In this document: piece by piece, positions 30,301 to 40,200 of the stretch | Position numbering within the stretch: position 1 is the first letter of the stretch | How the letters are laid out: every line of letters begins with the position of its first letter | NCBI RefSeq assembly: GCF_018860385.1 | Contig: NZ_JAHKPH010000003.1 | Span: 77,585 to 141,584 of the forward strand | DNA: 64,000 nt | From: Reinekea forsetii | Lineage (GTDB): Bacteria > Pseudomonadota > Gammaproteobacteria > Pseudomonadales > Natronospirillaceae | Direction of reading: 5' to 3' | The notes under the pieces: generated by a model | What the model was told of the DNA's origin: nothing | What the model saw: the letters and a program-made list of their open reading frames with translations, nothing else | The model's database searches: none | Program-made: the position numbers and the translations under genes

Positions 30301-32386
30301 CTTTTCTCAATTAGTAGACCCAATGACAGTACGCCCTATGGCAAATGTTACAGACTCGCTGGATTCTTCCTCAACAGCCGAATTAACCACACTCACTACT
30401 AACAACATAGGTGAATCTCACGTTTCGACTATAGAAATACCTACTGGAGTTGAGCCTGATGGATGGTTTAACTTTAAAACAACTTGGGAAACGGTCCAGT
30501 TCCACCCGGTTATGCTCTCAGTCGAAGCACTAACCTCTGTAGTCGAGCTTGGCGCTATTAAAGAATTTGTTCATAAAAAGGCGATGAATGAAGACAATGT
30601 TAAAAACTATAATGGGCATATCAGTTCCTTTAGAGAAGAATATTTGCCAATCACGCCTGACGTACTTGGAGTTTACCGACCTGAAGAGCATATAGACAAC
30701 CCACTAGGAATTGGACAAAACTCTAAAGGCGGCAACCGTGGCGACAAAGATCTTTATAGTACATTTGTCGGGCATGTACCTGATGAACACGAGTTACATA
30801 ATATAAACAAAACTTTCGGGATGAAAAACTACATTCGTAGCAAAGACAGCTTTCAAGTTGAAGGAGAGTCCTTTCCAACTGCGTATGAGTATATTGTGAG
30901 TCAACTAAAGATTGCTGCAATCCCTAACGGGTTAAACAACACGGAAGCATTAGTTGCATTCGGTGCTGCAATGCACACACTAGAAGACTACTTTGCTCAC
31001 ACCAATTACGCCGAAGTAACTCTTATAAAATCTGTCGAACCATTCGTTTTTCCGTGGGTTGATAAAGTAACAATTGAAAATAATACATTTACCTATAACT
31101 ATGAAGATCTATTCGATGGTATTGGCTTTAATGATAGAAATATTGTTTTAGACGACACAAAAAACCTAAAATTAGGCACTAAACCATCCAATCGACTAGC
31201 GAGCTATATTCCCATTGTAACGGGAACCTTCGGTATGATCGATACCGCTGCTAGCGTACTACCTGTTTTAAATCACGTGTTATTTAACTTAGAATTAACT
31301 CCCTGGGAAGAAACAAAACCTGGAACTCGAACATTTAACGATGTGTTAGTCTTGGAAATACTAAGAGATATTGATCGCTCTCAAGGCCAAGATAAGTCAG
31401 GAACCAATGACGACTCCTATGCATCAAGTTTTGAGACTCTTCTTTCAATTAGGGACGGTGTTACAAGGGTCAAAAACTACCTACCAGATGATATTCAAAA
31501 AGGGTTTCATTGGGTAACTCAGCGCATTGGTCTAATGTTTAAATTTACACAGTACTTTCTAATTAAAGCCGTAGCTTCAAACCTCAAAGAGGCCCAGGTA
31601 TTACTAAACAAAGATTTAGATATGATGGAGCTAGGTACGTTTACAATAGGAACAAACCCTTCACATACCCAGGTAGCGAAAGACGATTTAAATGCGCCAA
31701 TGCATAACCTTTCCGCGAAGTTAGCAGTAGAAGCTGTGAAACAAGTAGGAGAAAAGATGATTGATGTTTGGAGTGGCGTGAGCAATTTAGATGAAGCCAT
31801 CAAAGTTGTCGACACTATTATGCGCCACCCAGTCACATCTACATGGCAAGACGAAATTGTAAATGACTGGTCAAAAAACAATCGCACTGAAATATGCTTG
31901 GCCAGTACTCCAAGTGCTATTATAGATCGTACATTGCATGCTATTGATGAAATGGAAGAAACCTTCGAGGAGATCGAAGACTTTCTAGATAACCCCGAAA
32001 CAGTAAAAACTATAGAAAAGCTTGAAATGTACTTCAGTGGTGAGGATGAATCTGAAATTAGTGACCACGGTGTATTTAATGCATTCATTAATGCATCCCG
32101 AAAAAAGAGTAAAGAACAGCGAGTTCGAGCAAAAACTCTCAAATTCAAATGGGATAAAAAATACCCAAAACCTAATAATTGTAAATCTACGGAATATGCA
32201 GAGCCGAAAGAGCAAAGAGAGTACTTTAAGTACAAAATTGAAAAAGGTAATACACTCGAGTCAATAGCCAAGCGATTCTCTTGCAGCATTAATGAACTAA
32301 AAGAATTGAACAAGCTTACAAGCGATACCATATATGCAGGAAATTATATATTGGTACCTAAGCTCATTAACAATAGCGAATACTAG
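27377..32386 (+). CDS. Evolved VgrG with EExGH, Het-C-like and LysM modules (T6SS effector)
   Basis: The ATG at 27377 (AAAAGGA 6 nt upstream) gives about 1669 residues. Residues 1 to about 690 are a VgrG: gp27-like start, the AGESQLNFVKRLLAELQCFF element, the gp5 OB domain (DPNRPCILGFASE) and a DUF2345-like beta-helix. The extension has, in order, a zincin-like segment with E833-E834-Y-G-H837-Y-L-D840 and D858-E-G-A861; a Het-C-like region with NWLRDFSQ at 971-978 and HTLEDYFAHTNY at 1200-1211; and a LysM at about 1619-1663. Het-C-like domains are known in fungal incompatibility proteins and bacterial T6SS-linked proteins. The spike role is certain from the N terminus; the toxic activity is inferred. 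A lipoprotein gene follows after 30 nt, a likely immunity gene. Confidence 0.9.
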   Translation: MKEAAIARCRINSENFPVISLHGSEAISQLFEFETTISDNLGLMIPSEQLGNPATLSLQDNEGNFRQISGDICAIDYQADTATITLKPKLARGQNSQQTRLFLNKSRQQIVNQILVELGYTAHQINWYIDSTETGLHTTLLQAGESQLNFVKRLLAELQCFFWFDSHNYDETIHIANNLVQTPFTPPITSIEEQKRASLQGKDSPLTMYWQQALPAKFFNTYTRPALPISTERSDTKHIGYNSAYIEETHLPLPESARQSAELQSQQHQTANQAGFILKGSFPTVAPGFSINIPVFWRSDQGIDDLTVIHTVHFGEVFDAANPELGLKYNQTSKLIKRSSGFAPDFPTMPALPLMFPARIESNTKYAYLDEHGRYQLRMAFSPNNSEHFEHTLASPSIDRMIPFTNASQEVNTGWHYPLLDNSTVLVTLLNNDPNRPCILGFASEIGQNGPVNQSNAHQSRIVTPAQNELTFDDQLPNIILQTFDGQTKLELNAAGEQPFIQLAAQFGLVKLSAGQHQRWLVRENLVQKHGGSLLEKVKANSTSKTDGNSQLQAAKQQTARTKTDMTFNSTANQEWQAKSAGINIRSEAAYSITSKGAQLSKISDGNYRVQAPTEISFKGTGRGDMLITNGTGGFKIDSSGNIKLFGSTVSLKGGSDVTFFGDVEYELGASNEAEKAKLVKPKRVNDISSLELESFNVSQDELTPYERKMITRKKIEEVSETSDVKLASTFAVEQLQIIANKDSLAMFMGVFIDIFGLDIPAKAYEEIYLDAQSGKSILKPKIVVKKSISEGSGIAAFFNDGTKQEIWVSETMVRNAAIDNNKRGELMIILIEEYGHYLDFLLRNHYAETERPDALKDEGAKFAYNVLQINPLEQADQYFGDANIDGENVSLTWDFSELHNELKAYVNEERQHQDDIHGEFEFYKAGYMKVHGKYGHGDIEREALKDLLDQKTKLPNDDVVRILNTIYLGNWLRDFSQLVDPMTVRPMANVTDSLDSSSTAELTTLTTNNIGESHVSTIEIPTGVEPDGWFNFKTTWETVQFHPVMLSVEALTSVVELGAIKEFVHKKAMNEDNVKNYNGHISSFREEYLPITPDVLGVYRPEEHIDNPLGIGQNSKGGNRGDKDLYSTFVGHVPDEHELHNINKTFGMKNYIRSKDSFQVEGESFPTAYEYIVSQLKIAAIPNGLNNTEALVAFGAAMHTLEDYFAHTNYAEVTLIKSVEPFVFPWVDKVTIENNTFTYNYEDLFDGIGFNDRNIVLDDTKNLKLGTKPSNRLASYIPIVTGTFGMIDTAASVLPVLNHVLFNLELTPWEETKPGTRTFNDVLVLEILRDIDRSQGQDKSGTNDDSYASSFETLLSIRDGVTRVKNYLPDDIQKGFHWVTQRIGLMFKFTQYFLIKAVASNLKEAQVLLNKDLDMMELGTFTIGTNPSHTQVAKDDLNAPMHNLSAKLAVEAVKQVGEKMIDVWSGVSNLDEAIKVVDTIMRHPVTSTWQDEIVNDWSKNNRTEICLASTPSAIIDRTLHAIDEMEETFEEIEDFLDNPETVKTIEKLEMYFSGEDESEISDHGVFNAFINASRKKSKEQRVRAKTLKFKWDKKYPKPNNCKSTEYAEPKEQREYFKYKIEKGNTLESIAKRFSCSINELKELNKLTSDTIYAGNYILVPKLINNSEY

Positions 32387-32416
32387 AGTAATATATCAGT
32401 GACCAACCATAAACTT

Positions 32417-33076
32417 ATGAAAAACTTATATTTACAATTTACATTTTTAATGTTTAGTGTTTCCTTGCTAGGCGCGTGTAGCGAAGATAAATATGAGAAA
32501 AAATATTACAACACGAATACGCAAATGACACCAGAAATGCGTACTAAGCTTTCATTCTTTCATAAACAAGAACATAGAATTGAGTTTAATGGTTGCGAAT
32601 TAATTTATAATGATATTACTTTTAAAATTGGAGATGATTCTTCAAAGATTAAGGGTGAGTTAGGCTCGCCATCAACCGAGGTAACATCGAACAACAATAG
32701 AGTTTACTATTGGATCAGCGATGCAATCGGAATACGTGAAAACTTAGAAAGTAATACAATAAATCTATTCCTAATAGATTTTAAAAGTGATTATTTTAAA
32801 GGTAATGAGTTTTACGTATTAGTTGAAGGAATACCTTTGGACAAAGAAATGACTATGAGGCAATTCGTCGACTCATCACATTATGAGTTTGATCAATTTG
32901 AATTCGGAAATTACAGTTATGAAAAACCCTTTCAAAACTGTGAAAGACCACTTGTCTATAGTTTTTACTCCAATGTTCGGTTTAATTACATAGGTGAAGG
33001 TCATGCTAGACTTAAGGGGGAACCAGACCTCAGCGACACTTCAACCATAGAGTCACTAGAGGTTAGTTATTTTTGA
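32417..33076 (+). CDS. Predicted lipoprotein, candidate immunity protein for the VgrG-Het-C effector
   Basis: From the ATG at 32417 the product is 219 residues: signal peptide MKNLYLQFTFLMFSVSLLGAC with lipobox LGAC, Cys near residue 21, then a soluble domain with no family I recognise. It contains a segment (TFKIGDDSSKIKGELGSPS) resembling the repeats of SmpA/BamE-like or periplasmic metal-binding folds, but this is weak. A GTG at 32399 is an alternative start. It sits 30 nt after the effector gene on the same strand and is clearly AT-rich. Periplasmic lipoproteins are common immunity partners for effectors acting in the periplasm. The immunity role is inferred from position and localisation only. 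Confidence 0.7.
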   Translation: MKNLYLQFTFLMFSVSLLGACSEDKYEKKYYNTNTQMTPEMRTKLSFFHKQEHRIEFNGCELIYNDITFKIGDDSSKIKGELGSPSTEVTSNNNRVYYWISDAIGIRENLESNTINLFLIDFKSDYFKGNEFYVLVEGIPLDKEMTMRQFVDSSHYEFDQFEFGNYSYEKPFQNCERPLVYSFYSNVRFNYIGEGHARLKGEPDLSDTSTIESLEVSYF

Positions 33077-33409
33077 CATTACTGTGACGATAAAGTTAAA
33101 GCGAAACGATAGTATTCCAGTATTTATTTAGCCTATTTTCAATTTGAAATTGGTAAAATATATAGTCTTAGACTCAAAATGATTCCTAGAATAATTTATT
33201 TTTCAGTCAAAATCATAGATACCTATATTAAGGCAGATAATAGTCGAATACGTACATTTAAAATATATAAAAAAATATTAATGACAAACTAAATAATAAA
33301 AATTTGACTTCACGAATCATTAAACTACAAGCATCAACTTGTGCAGTACATCACAGAGTTGGATTATTTTGATTGCTAGTATCAAAAGTCAATTCAAGGA
33401 GAGATCACT
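33077..33409. other. AT-rich intergenic region
   Basis: About 330 nt with very low GC content, no ORF with a ribosome binding site and no strong hairpin. TTGACT at 33304 is a possible -35 but has no good -10 at the right spacing. It must hold the promoter of the following lipoprotein gene. Confidence 0.45.
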
Positions 33410-36400
33410 ATGCTAAGGATTCTTAGTTTTTTTGCTGCATCCATTTTTATGCTTACCGCTTGTGTCGATATACCTGACGACGTTGATACGTCGCTGAACG
33501 ACAAGCCTACAACAATCACAGGTGTTTTTTCCGTTGATGCACCAGGTAGTGCAACTGTTCGACTATTCTCATATGAAGACGGTGTAAAAGGTGCAGTTCT
33601 GGCGGAAACCACTACTTTTGAGGATGGATCTTTTACATTTGAAATGACTGCATCGTCTCAGCCAATGCTCATTGAAGCGACTGAGGGAAGCTTTCGAAGC
33701 CCAATAACAGGTCGACAAATTTCAATGGGGTCTTATGCTATTAGAACGCTTTTTAACTTTGAAGCAGGTAAAGATTCAACCATAGCCGTCACTCCATTTA
33801 CTAACATTGCTGCTGGTTTGACACAATACAAAGTAAATTCGGACTCTCAACAAAATTTAAAATCCGCTATTTCCGAAAGCAATGAGATTTTATCAGAGCT
33901 TTACTCAATAGATATTATTAATGTGTTGCCCTGCAATTTATCGACAACAGCCTGCCAAGGGAGTGATAGTAGTTATTCATATTCCATTGCACTAGCGGCT
34001 TGGTCTAACCTTGCTAACGAATTATGTACCAATGCAAGTTGCGATGACACAACTCGTCAATATTATAGCTCTACGGTGTTAGCAGACTTTACCTACCGCG
34101 ATATCGCCGCCGATGGTTTTCTTGATGGTATGTTTTTCGATAGCGCGGGCGTCATACCAACGCGTATCTACTTGGGCACAACGGAATTTAGCCCTCTATT
34201 GTATCGTAACCAATTTGCCCAATCTTTATTAAGAATGGTGACCGATAACAGCAACGAAGAAATAAGCGTTGAATGGGAAACCGCACTAGCCTTTGCTCAA
34301 CAAGTTAACAATTCAGACTTATCAATCTTTAACTCGGAACCTCCAGTCGCGATAGATAATGAATCACCGAGTTTAACTTATCAATTTAAAGATGGTGATG
34401 CTATCAGTGGGGAAGTAGAGTTAGATTTCACTGCAACCGATAATATCACGGTAGTAGAAGTAAGTTATTCTCTAAATAGTGTTGAATACCCTATTTCTAA
34501 TATAGCTAGCCCAACTATAAGTTTTAATAGCGAAACATTTGCAGACGGTGAAACCGAGATTACTCTTATTGCAGTTGATGCCTTTGGCAATAAAACTGAA
34601 GAAGCTGTAATGCTAAGAATTGCAAATTACTCTCCAATTGTTACATTGCTATCACCTGCCTTAGTCAAAAATAGTAACTACACACTTGAAATAGAAATCA
34701 ACGAAAATGGCGTAGATGTAGACGAGGTACAAATTAACGGAACTGTTGTCGATTCAAGTAACTTATCCTCTATTGAACGAAATCTAACCTTATCAAAGGG
34801 CAATAGTGTTAATACCGTAACAGTTATAGACATCAACAGTCTCACATACGACTATAACTTTACTATAGGCTTAGATAATCAAGCGCCCACTGTTTCTGTA
34901 ACCTCGCCAGGTGACAATGCGCCTAATATTTATAATGCTCAGGGTAATTTAGTAAAATGGCAACCCATAGAGGATAGCAATCAAGTTTTAAACATCACCC
35001 GCGATACCATCGCTTTAGACGGTTTAAACCCGTCTGCAGAAACACTAAAATCGAACAATTTAGCTTTTGTTGAGTTCACGGTTAAAGACCCAGAAGCAAA
35101 TGGGTTAAAAACCGACGTGAACGATCTCACCGTTAAAGTGAAGTACACAAAGAATGGTAGTGTTGTTTTTAATAATAAAACGATTAACCACGATGATGGT
35201 TATGTGATTTTTGCCTTGGTGAATGAGAACCTACTAGAAGGCTGGGCAGATCACCCTACTGCCCTCAATCAGAAACTTGAGTTTAGTGTTGAAGATTCAG
35301 CCGGTAACATCACTGTTTACGAACTAGATTATTTAGCCGCCTTAAAAACTATTGATACGTCTAATAGTTTAATTGATGAAAGATACTACAACCAAATACT
35401 AAATGTAGACTTAAACGGTGACTTATCTGAGACGGTCAGCAGTACACTAAAAATTGGTAATCAAACCAGTATTTTGAACGATACATTAACGTCAAATCGC
35501 CTAATTTTTGATACAACCGCGGTTAATGATGGTCGCTATGAGGCGACGGTCTCAATCACTGGCTTGTTTGATAATACGGATTCAGAGAAAACTTTTATAC
35601 GAATCGATAATACTCCACCTACTTTGAGTAACATTCAATTTCCTGAATTTACTAATTTAACGAGTGCGACTATTACAGGTAATGCATTTGATGCTGGAAT
35701 AGGATTAGATTCATTTACAGTTGATAATACGGAAGTTCAAGTTAATCCAGAAAATGCAACGTTTAGCACTACAAAAGCACTAAATGCTGGTGATAAACAG
35801 TATGATTTCTCACTCAGTGCCGTTGATTACTTTGGGCAAGAAGTTAATGAAAGTATTTCTGTTACATTAGATACAGTAAAACCCGATGTAACAATAACGG
35901 GTGGTATAAATTCTACTTGGAGCCGTGATCCAACGAGGACGGTTTCGGGCAGTTGCACCGATACAAGCTCTGGAGTTTCATCAGTCAATGTCAGTATCAA
36001 CGGCGAAACCGAATCTGCTACATGCTCTGGTGGTAGCTACAGCCGCTCATTTAGTAGCATTGCGAATGGAACACATTCGATTTCCGCGACGGCTACTGAC
36101 AACGCTGGTAATGAACAAAGTACGACCAAAAGCAATGTAGTAAGAATTGATACTGCAGCGCCATCAATTGGTGTAACAGGCGGAACAAGCTCTACTTGGA
36201 GCAAAATTCCAACAAGAACAGTCTCAGGGACATGCTCTGATGCCCATTCGGGTGTTTCAACAATCAATGTAAGTATTAACGGCCAAAATAAAACGGCCAC
36301 TTGCACTGGTGGTACTTTTGCAGGTGCTTTTACTTCAATCGCAGACGGAACACATTCGATTACCACGACCATAACCGATCACGCCGGAAATTCGAAGGAT

Positions 36401-37039
36401 GTTACGAATGCCAATGCTGTTCGGATCGACACCAATTCCCCAGTTGCTTCAATTGACAGCAGCGTTAGTGGTTGGATAACTTCAAGCAGTAAAACGGTAA
36501 CCGGAAGTTGCTCCGATTCTGGCTCTGGAGTAAGCACAGTAAACGTTCAATTAGGTAATACTTCCAAAAATACCAGTTGTAGTGGTGGAAGATACTCAAG
36601 TAACTTCGGTTCATTAACAAATGGAAATTATACTGTTAAGACAACGGTGACTGACCAAGCCTCTAACCAAATAAGTAGAACTGTTTCAAACGCAGTGAAA
36701 GTTGACTTAACAGCGCCTACCCTTTCTGGCTTGTCGTCTCAGTTTCAACATTGTAATATGGGTTTTGGTGGCTCTTGTCAAAGAAGCCAGGTATTCAACA
36801 TTACTGCGCAAGACCTAGAATCTGGTATTACGTCATTAACAAAAACATCAGGAAGTTCTTGCACGCTCAATGGAACTAAACTCACCTGTACCACCACTGT
36901 CTATGAATGTTTCGAAACCTCAATTGTATCTTCAACAATCAAAGCAACAAATAGTGCCGGAAACTCAACTTCCAAGTCTGCTTCATTTAGATTAACAGCT
37001 ACCTGTGATTGTGATGGTGAGCTTTGCATAGAGCCATAG
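33410..37039 (+). CDS. Large surface lipoprotein with Cys-containing Ig-like repeats
   Basis: A 1209-residue predicted lipoprotein: signal peptide with lipobox MLTAC (Cys near residue 18), then a carboxypeptidase-regulatory-like beta segment (TTITGVFSVDAPGSATVRLFSYEDG). A middle part contains several Big/bacterial Ig-like modules (DNESPSLTYQFKDGD, LDNQAPTVSVTSP, IDNTPPTLSNIQFP). Three tandem repeats of about 92 residues follow from about residue 827 to 1100. Each has a Trp, a VSGSC-type strand and a second Cys about 25-30 residues later, so one disulfide per repeat is likely. The C terminus is Cys-rich. AAGGAG precedes the ATG. This is a surface or periplasmic adhesin-like protein; its ligand is unknown. 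A clear terminator follows. Confidence 0.7.
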   Translation: MLRILSFFAASIFMLTACVDIPDDVDTSLNDKPTTITGVFSVDAPGSATVRLFSYEDGVKGAVLAETTTFEDGSFTFEMTASSQPMLIEATEGSFRSPITGRQISMGSYAIRTLFNFEAGKDSTIAVTPFTNIAAGLTQYKVNSDSQQNLKSAISESNEILSELYSIDIINVLPCNLSTTACQGSDSSYSYSIALAAWSNLANELCTNASCDDTTRQYYSSTVLADFTYRDIAADGFLDGMFFDSAGVIPTRIYLGTTEFSPLLYRNQFAQSLLRMVTDNSNEEISVEWETALAFAQQVNNSDLSIFNSEPPVAIDNESPSLTYQFKDGDAISGEVELDFTATDNITVVEVSYSLNSVEYPISNIASPTISFNSETFADGETEITLIAVDAFGNKTEEAVMLRIANYSPIVTLLSPALVKNSNYTLEIEINENGVDVDEVQINGTVVDSSNLSSIERNLTLSKGNSVNTVTVIDINSLTYDYNFTIGLDNQAPTVSVTSPGDNAPNIYNAQGNLVKWQPIEDSNQVLNITRDTIALDGLNPSAETLKSNNLAFVEFTVKDPEANGLKTDVNDLTVKVKYTKNGSVVFNNKTINHDDGYVIFALVNENLLEGWADHPTALNQKLEFSVEDSAGNITVYELDYLAALKTIDTSNSLIDERYYNQILNVDLNGDLSETVSSTLKIGNQTSILNDTLTSNRLIFDTTAVNDGRYEATVSITGLFDNTDSEKTFIRIDNTPPTLSNIQFPEFTNLTSATITGNAFDAGIGLDSFTVDNTEVQVNPENATFSTTKALNAGDKQYDFSLSAVDYFGQEVNESISVTLDTVKPDVTITGGINSTWSRDPTRTVSGSCTDTSSGVSSVNVSINGETESATCSGGSYSRSFSSIANGTHSISATATDNAGNEQSTTKSNVVRIDTAAPSIGVTGGTSSTWSKIPTRTVSGTCSDAHSGVSTINVSINGQNKTATCTGGTFAGAFTSIADGTHSITTTITDHAGNSKDVTNANAVRIDTNSPVASIDSSVSGWITSSSKTVTGSCSDSGSGVSTVNVQLGNTSKNTSCSGGRYSSNFGSLTNGNYTVKTTVTDQASNQISRTVSNAVKVDLTAPTLSGLSSQFQHCNMGFGGSCQRSQVFNITAQDLESGITSLTKTSGSSCTLNGTKLTCTTTVYECFETSIVSSTIKATNSAGNSTSKSASFRLTATCDCDGELCIEP
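35889..36720 (+). repeat. Three tandem ~276-279 bp coding repeats
   Basis: Aligned Trp codons at 35918, 36197 and 36473 give periods of 279 and 276 bp. Shared words such as TCTACTTGGAGC and GGAACACATTCGATT occur in the first two copies. The third copy has diverged more. This is a site for recombination-driven length change of the encoded surface protein. Confidence 0.8.
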
Positions 37040-37097
37040 CATAGCTGATCCTGTGCTATCGATATTATAATGTTTTAATGATCTGATTTCTTTTAAC

Positions 37098-37126
37098 AAG
37101 CCCTCTACATATAGAGGGCTTTTTTA
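37098..37126 (+). terminator. Rho-independent terminator
   Basis: A perfect 10-bp stem (AAGCCCTCTA / TAGAGGGCTT) with a 4-nt loop is followed by TTTTTATTT. It ends the lipoprotein transcript 59 nt after its stop codon. Confidence 0.93.
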
Positions 37127-37281
37127 TTTAACTGGCTTTAAAGAAAGGGATTAAGAATGTGCAAACAAGCTAAGCTTTTCATTAACTAAGTCAATAATCG
37201 AAAGTTTGGCAATTAGCATCACGCAACAATATTTTTTATCGAGCCTCGAACTTCAAAAACATAAAATTTCGCTTAGCCTAC

Positions 37282-40200
37282 TTAATTAAATTTCTCTGTT
37301 TTTCGTGCTACAACTAATAATAAACTCAATGCGAGAAATAATAACCCAAAGCTGCCGCTGCTTTTTACTACCACAACTGTTGTACTTTGCGTTTCTTGTG
37401 CGTTTTGATCTTCGTTTTGATTTACTTCTGTTTCTACTGAAGATTCTTCAGAAACATCTACTTCAACTACATCAGATTCTTCGGAAGAATTTGATTCGTT
37501 CATTTCATCACTAATATAAAGCTGCGTGGCCGCTTGATTGTTTTGAGTGATCGCTATATCTGCTAAACCATCGTCATTCATATCCTGCATAGTTACGCTT
37601 GTTGCGTGCTTTCGATTAAATGTATGCTCACGAGTGTAAACTGAATCATTTTGAGTAAAGATTTGCACGGTGCCTTGATTGCTTAAAGCAATAATATCCA
37701 GAGCATCGTTTCCGTCGAAATCCGCAATGGCCAAACTTACCACATCACCTGCATCGATGGTTGCGACGCTTAACAGCACATTTGAGTTGACCCGGTACAA
37801 CTCAAGACTAGGGATATTTTCACCTGTACTGCGTGCTATGAAAAATTCGTTTTCAGTTCCGTCATTATTCATATCTGCAACAACAACAGCATGACTCTCT
37901 GTAACGGTTGAACCGATTAATATAGGGCTGCTAGCAAGTATTCCAGAAGTTTGATCTTCACCAGCGTTCAAATAAACGAGGTCGCTGTCATCAAGATTCG
38001 TAACAATAAGATCTGGGTAGCCGTCTAGATTGTAATCAATTACGTCAATATCGCTGGTGTCTGCATCACCAAAGCTATCACTCACTGTAAAGCCATTGGC
38101 TTGATTGTTTACATAAATCTGATTTACACCTGAATTGGCAAAGACTAGATCAAGATAATTGTCGTGATTAATATCGATTGCCACAACAGAATGGCTTTCC
38201 GAAGAGCCCAAACTTATGGCCGAACCAAATGTGCCATTACCTTGGTTAAAGAATACGCTGTTAGCACCATGGTGCGCGAAAACCACATCGTTAAGTTGGT
38301 CGTTATTTAAGTCAACAATCAAAACGGAGGACGCACTACTTTGAGTCGTAAACACTTCAGATTGAGTTAATGAACTAAATTCAGCGTTAAATTTATAGCC
38401 ATATTCTGCAGTAGTACCTCCGTTAGCAAAGAGAATTTCTTTCTTGTTGTCTCCGTCTAAATCTCCAAAGCTCGCTGCTTGCGTATTCTGAGTAGCGAGT
38501 ACAGTGTCAGTAAGTTGCGGTGAAGTTTGGTTGTCATTAAATATTAGGGTGAGGTCCTGCCAGTTATTTGAACCGTCGGGGTCTGTTTGGGTTCCAAAAA
38601 TCTCTGCACTTATGTTGTCTGTATCAGAGCTACTTTGAGAAACTGTTAGGCTGTAGTCTTTGCTGCTTAAAAGACCAGTGAAGTCACATCGTACTTGTAT
38701 TGCAGTATTAAAAGTGCAATTTGGATGTATGGCGCTAATACTCGTATTGGCATCTACCGTTATCAACAGATAACCATCAGCATTGACTTTCGGACCATCA
38801 TTGATTGCACTTACGTTTATCACGGCTGATTCATTGAGACCCACTAACTCTTCAGCCGTATTGAGGGTGACAGATAAATCTGAACTATTGGCATCGGCAA
38901 CCGTTAGGTTAAAGTTTAGATTGTCTGATAGTGCACCGTCGCTAGCGGTCACTGTAACGGCCTGAGTACCGATATCAGAGTTGGTCGGCGTTCCTGTTAG
39001 CTGCCCTGCATTGTTGATCGAGAGCCAACCATGAGCGCTACTCACAGAAAAAGTTATTGAACCGCTATCAACATCGGTTGCTGAAAAAGTTGAGCTGTAG
39101 CTGCCTGGGTAAGTTACGGTTGTCGATGGTGCACCGTTGATTACAGGAGCGTCATTAATTGAGTTTACGGAAAGGCTAAATGATACAGTACTACTGTTTG
39201 TTTGCCCGTCGTTAACATAAGCACCAACAGATAGGGTTCCATTAAAGTGTGTATTTGGTGTAACCGTATTGCCTGAAATACTGTAATTGTCACCACCGAC
39301 AATGACCAAGCTAAAAGTCGCATCATCAGGATCGCTAATCGTGAAGTCGCTCACCGTGAAACTATGGCTTGTGTCTTCATCAATGCTCACCGTTGGTGTT
39401 GTAGTGATCGATGGCTTATCGTTTATGGCGTTTACGGTTACGATTAAATTGTAACTGTCGCTGTTTGCTTCGCCATCGTTCACGGTCACCGGAACAGTTA
39501 AGGCGCCGCTAAAATTTAACGCAGGTGTTATTTCACTACCCGACACAGAATAGTTGGCACCTGAGCCGACATTAAGGGTAAATGAAGTGTCGTCCGGGTC
39601 AGCAATGGTCAACATTGAGACAGATAGTAATAAGCTGTTATCTTCATCCACTGAAATATTACTCTGAGCATTGATCAGCGGTTTATCATTCACTGAATTT
39701 ACCGTTATGCTCAAGTTTAAATTTTCACTGTCATCGGCGCCGTCATTCACGCTAACGGGAACCGTTAAAGTTCCATTAAAATTCTCATTGGGGGTGACCA
39801 TATTCTCAGACACTGAATAATTAACGCCACTGTAAACTGTTAACGTAAAGTCAGAAGGGAAATTATTGTCAGAATCGGCTACCGTTAGATCTGAGAGCGC
39901 AAGCGTTATTGCCGTGTCCTCATCGGTAGCCAATGCAGATTGCCCAGTAATGACCGGTATAGCATTATTAGAACTATATATATTCCAGCCGATGTCTTGT
40001 AACAGCGCTGTGGAATGATCATGACTCGCGTCTCCCGTATATTGAGGCTCCATCAATTCATTCGGGTTGAGCTCGGTGTCAAAATGCGATATCGAAGAGC
40101 CACCTTCGTAGGAGGAAGGCGCATACATTTGCACCTTTCCGCTGTTAACACCTGCGGTCAAGTCACCACTTAAGGCGGTAACGGCAGCGCCATCCCATAC

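Noticed and set aside
31519..32331. 270-codon minus-strand ORF
   Set aside because: Antisense to the VgrG C-terminal region including its LysM; Ser-rich composition is what a shadow frame gives.
35889..36720. Regular repeats resembling a CRISPR or satellite array
   Set aside because: The ~276-bp units are coding in one frame and encode Ig-like domains; no short repeats with spacers are present.
37230..37262. TCGAGCCTCGA palindrome after the metalloprotease gene as terminator
   Set aside because: The stem is only 5 bp and the U-run is on the wrong side for the minus-strand gene.
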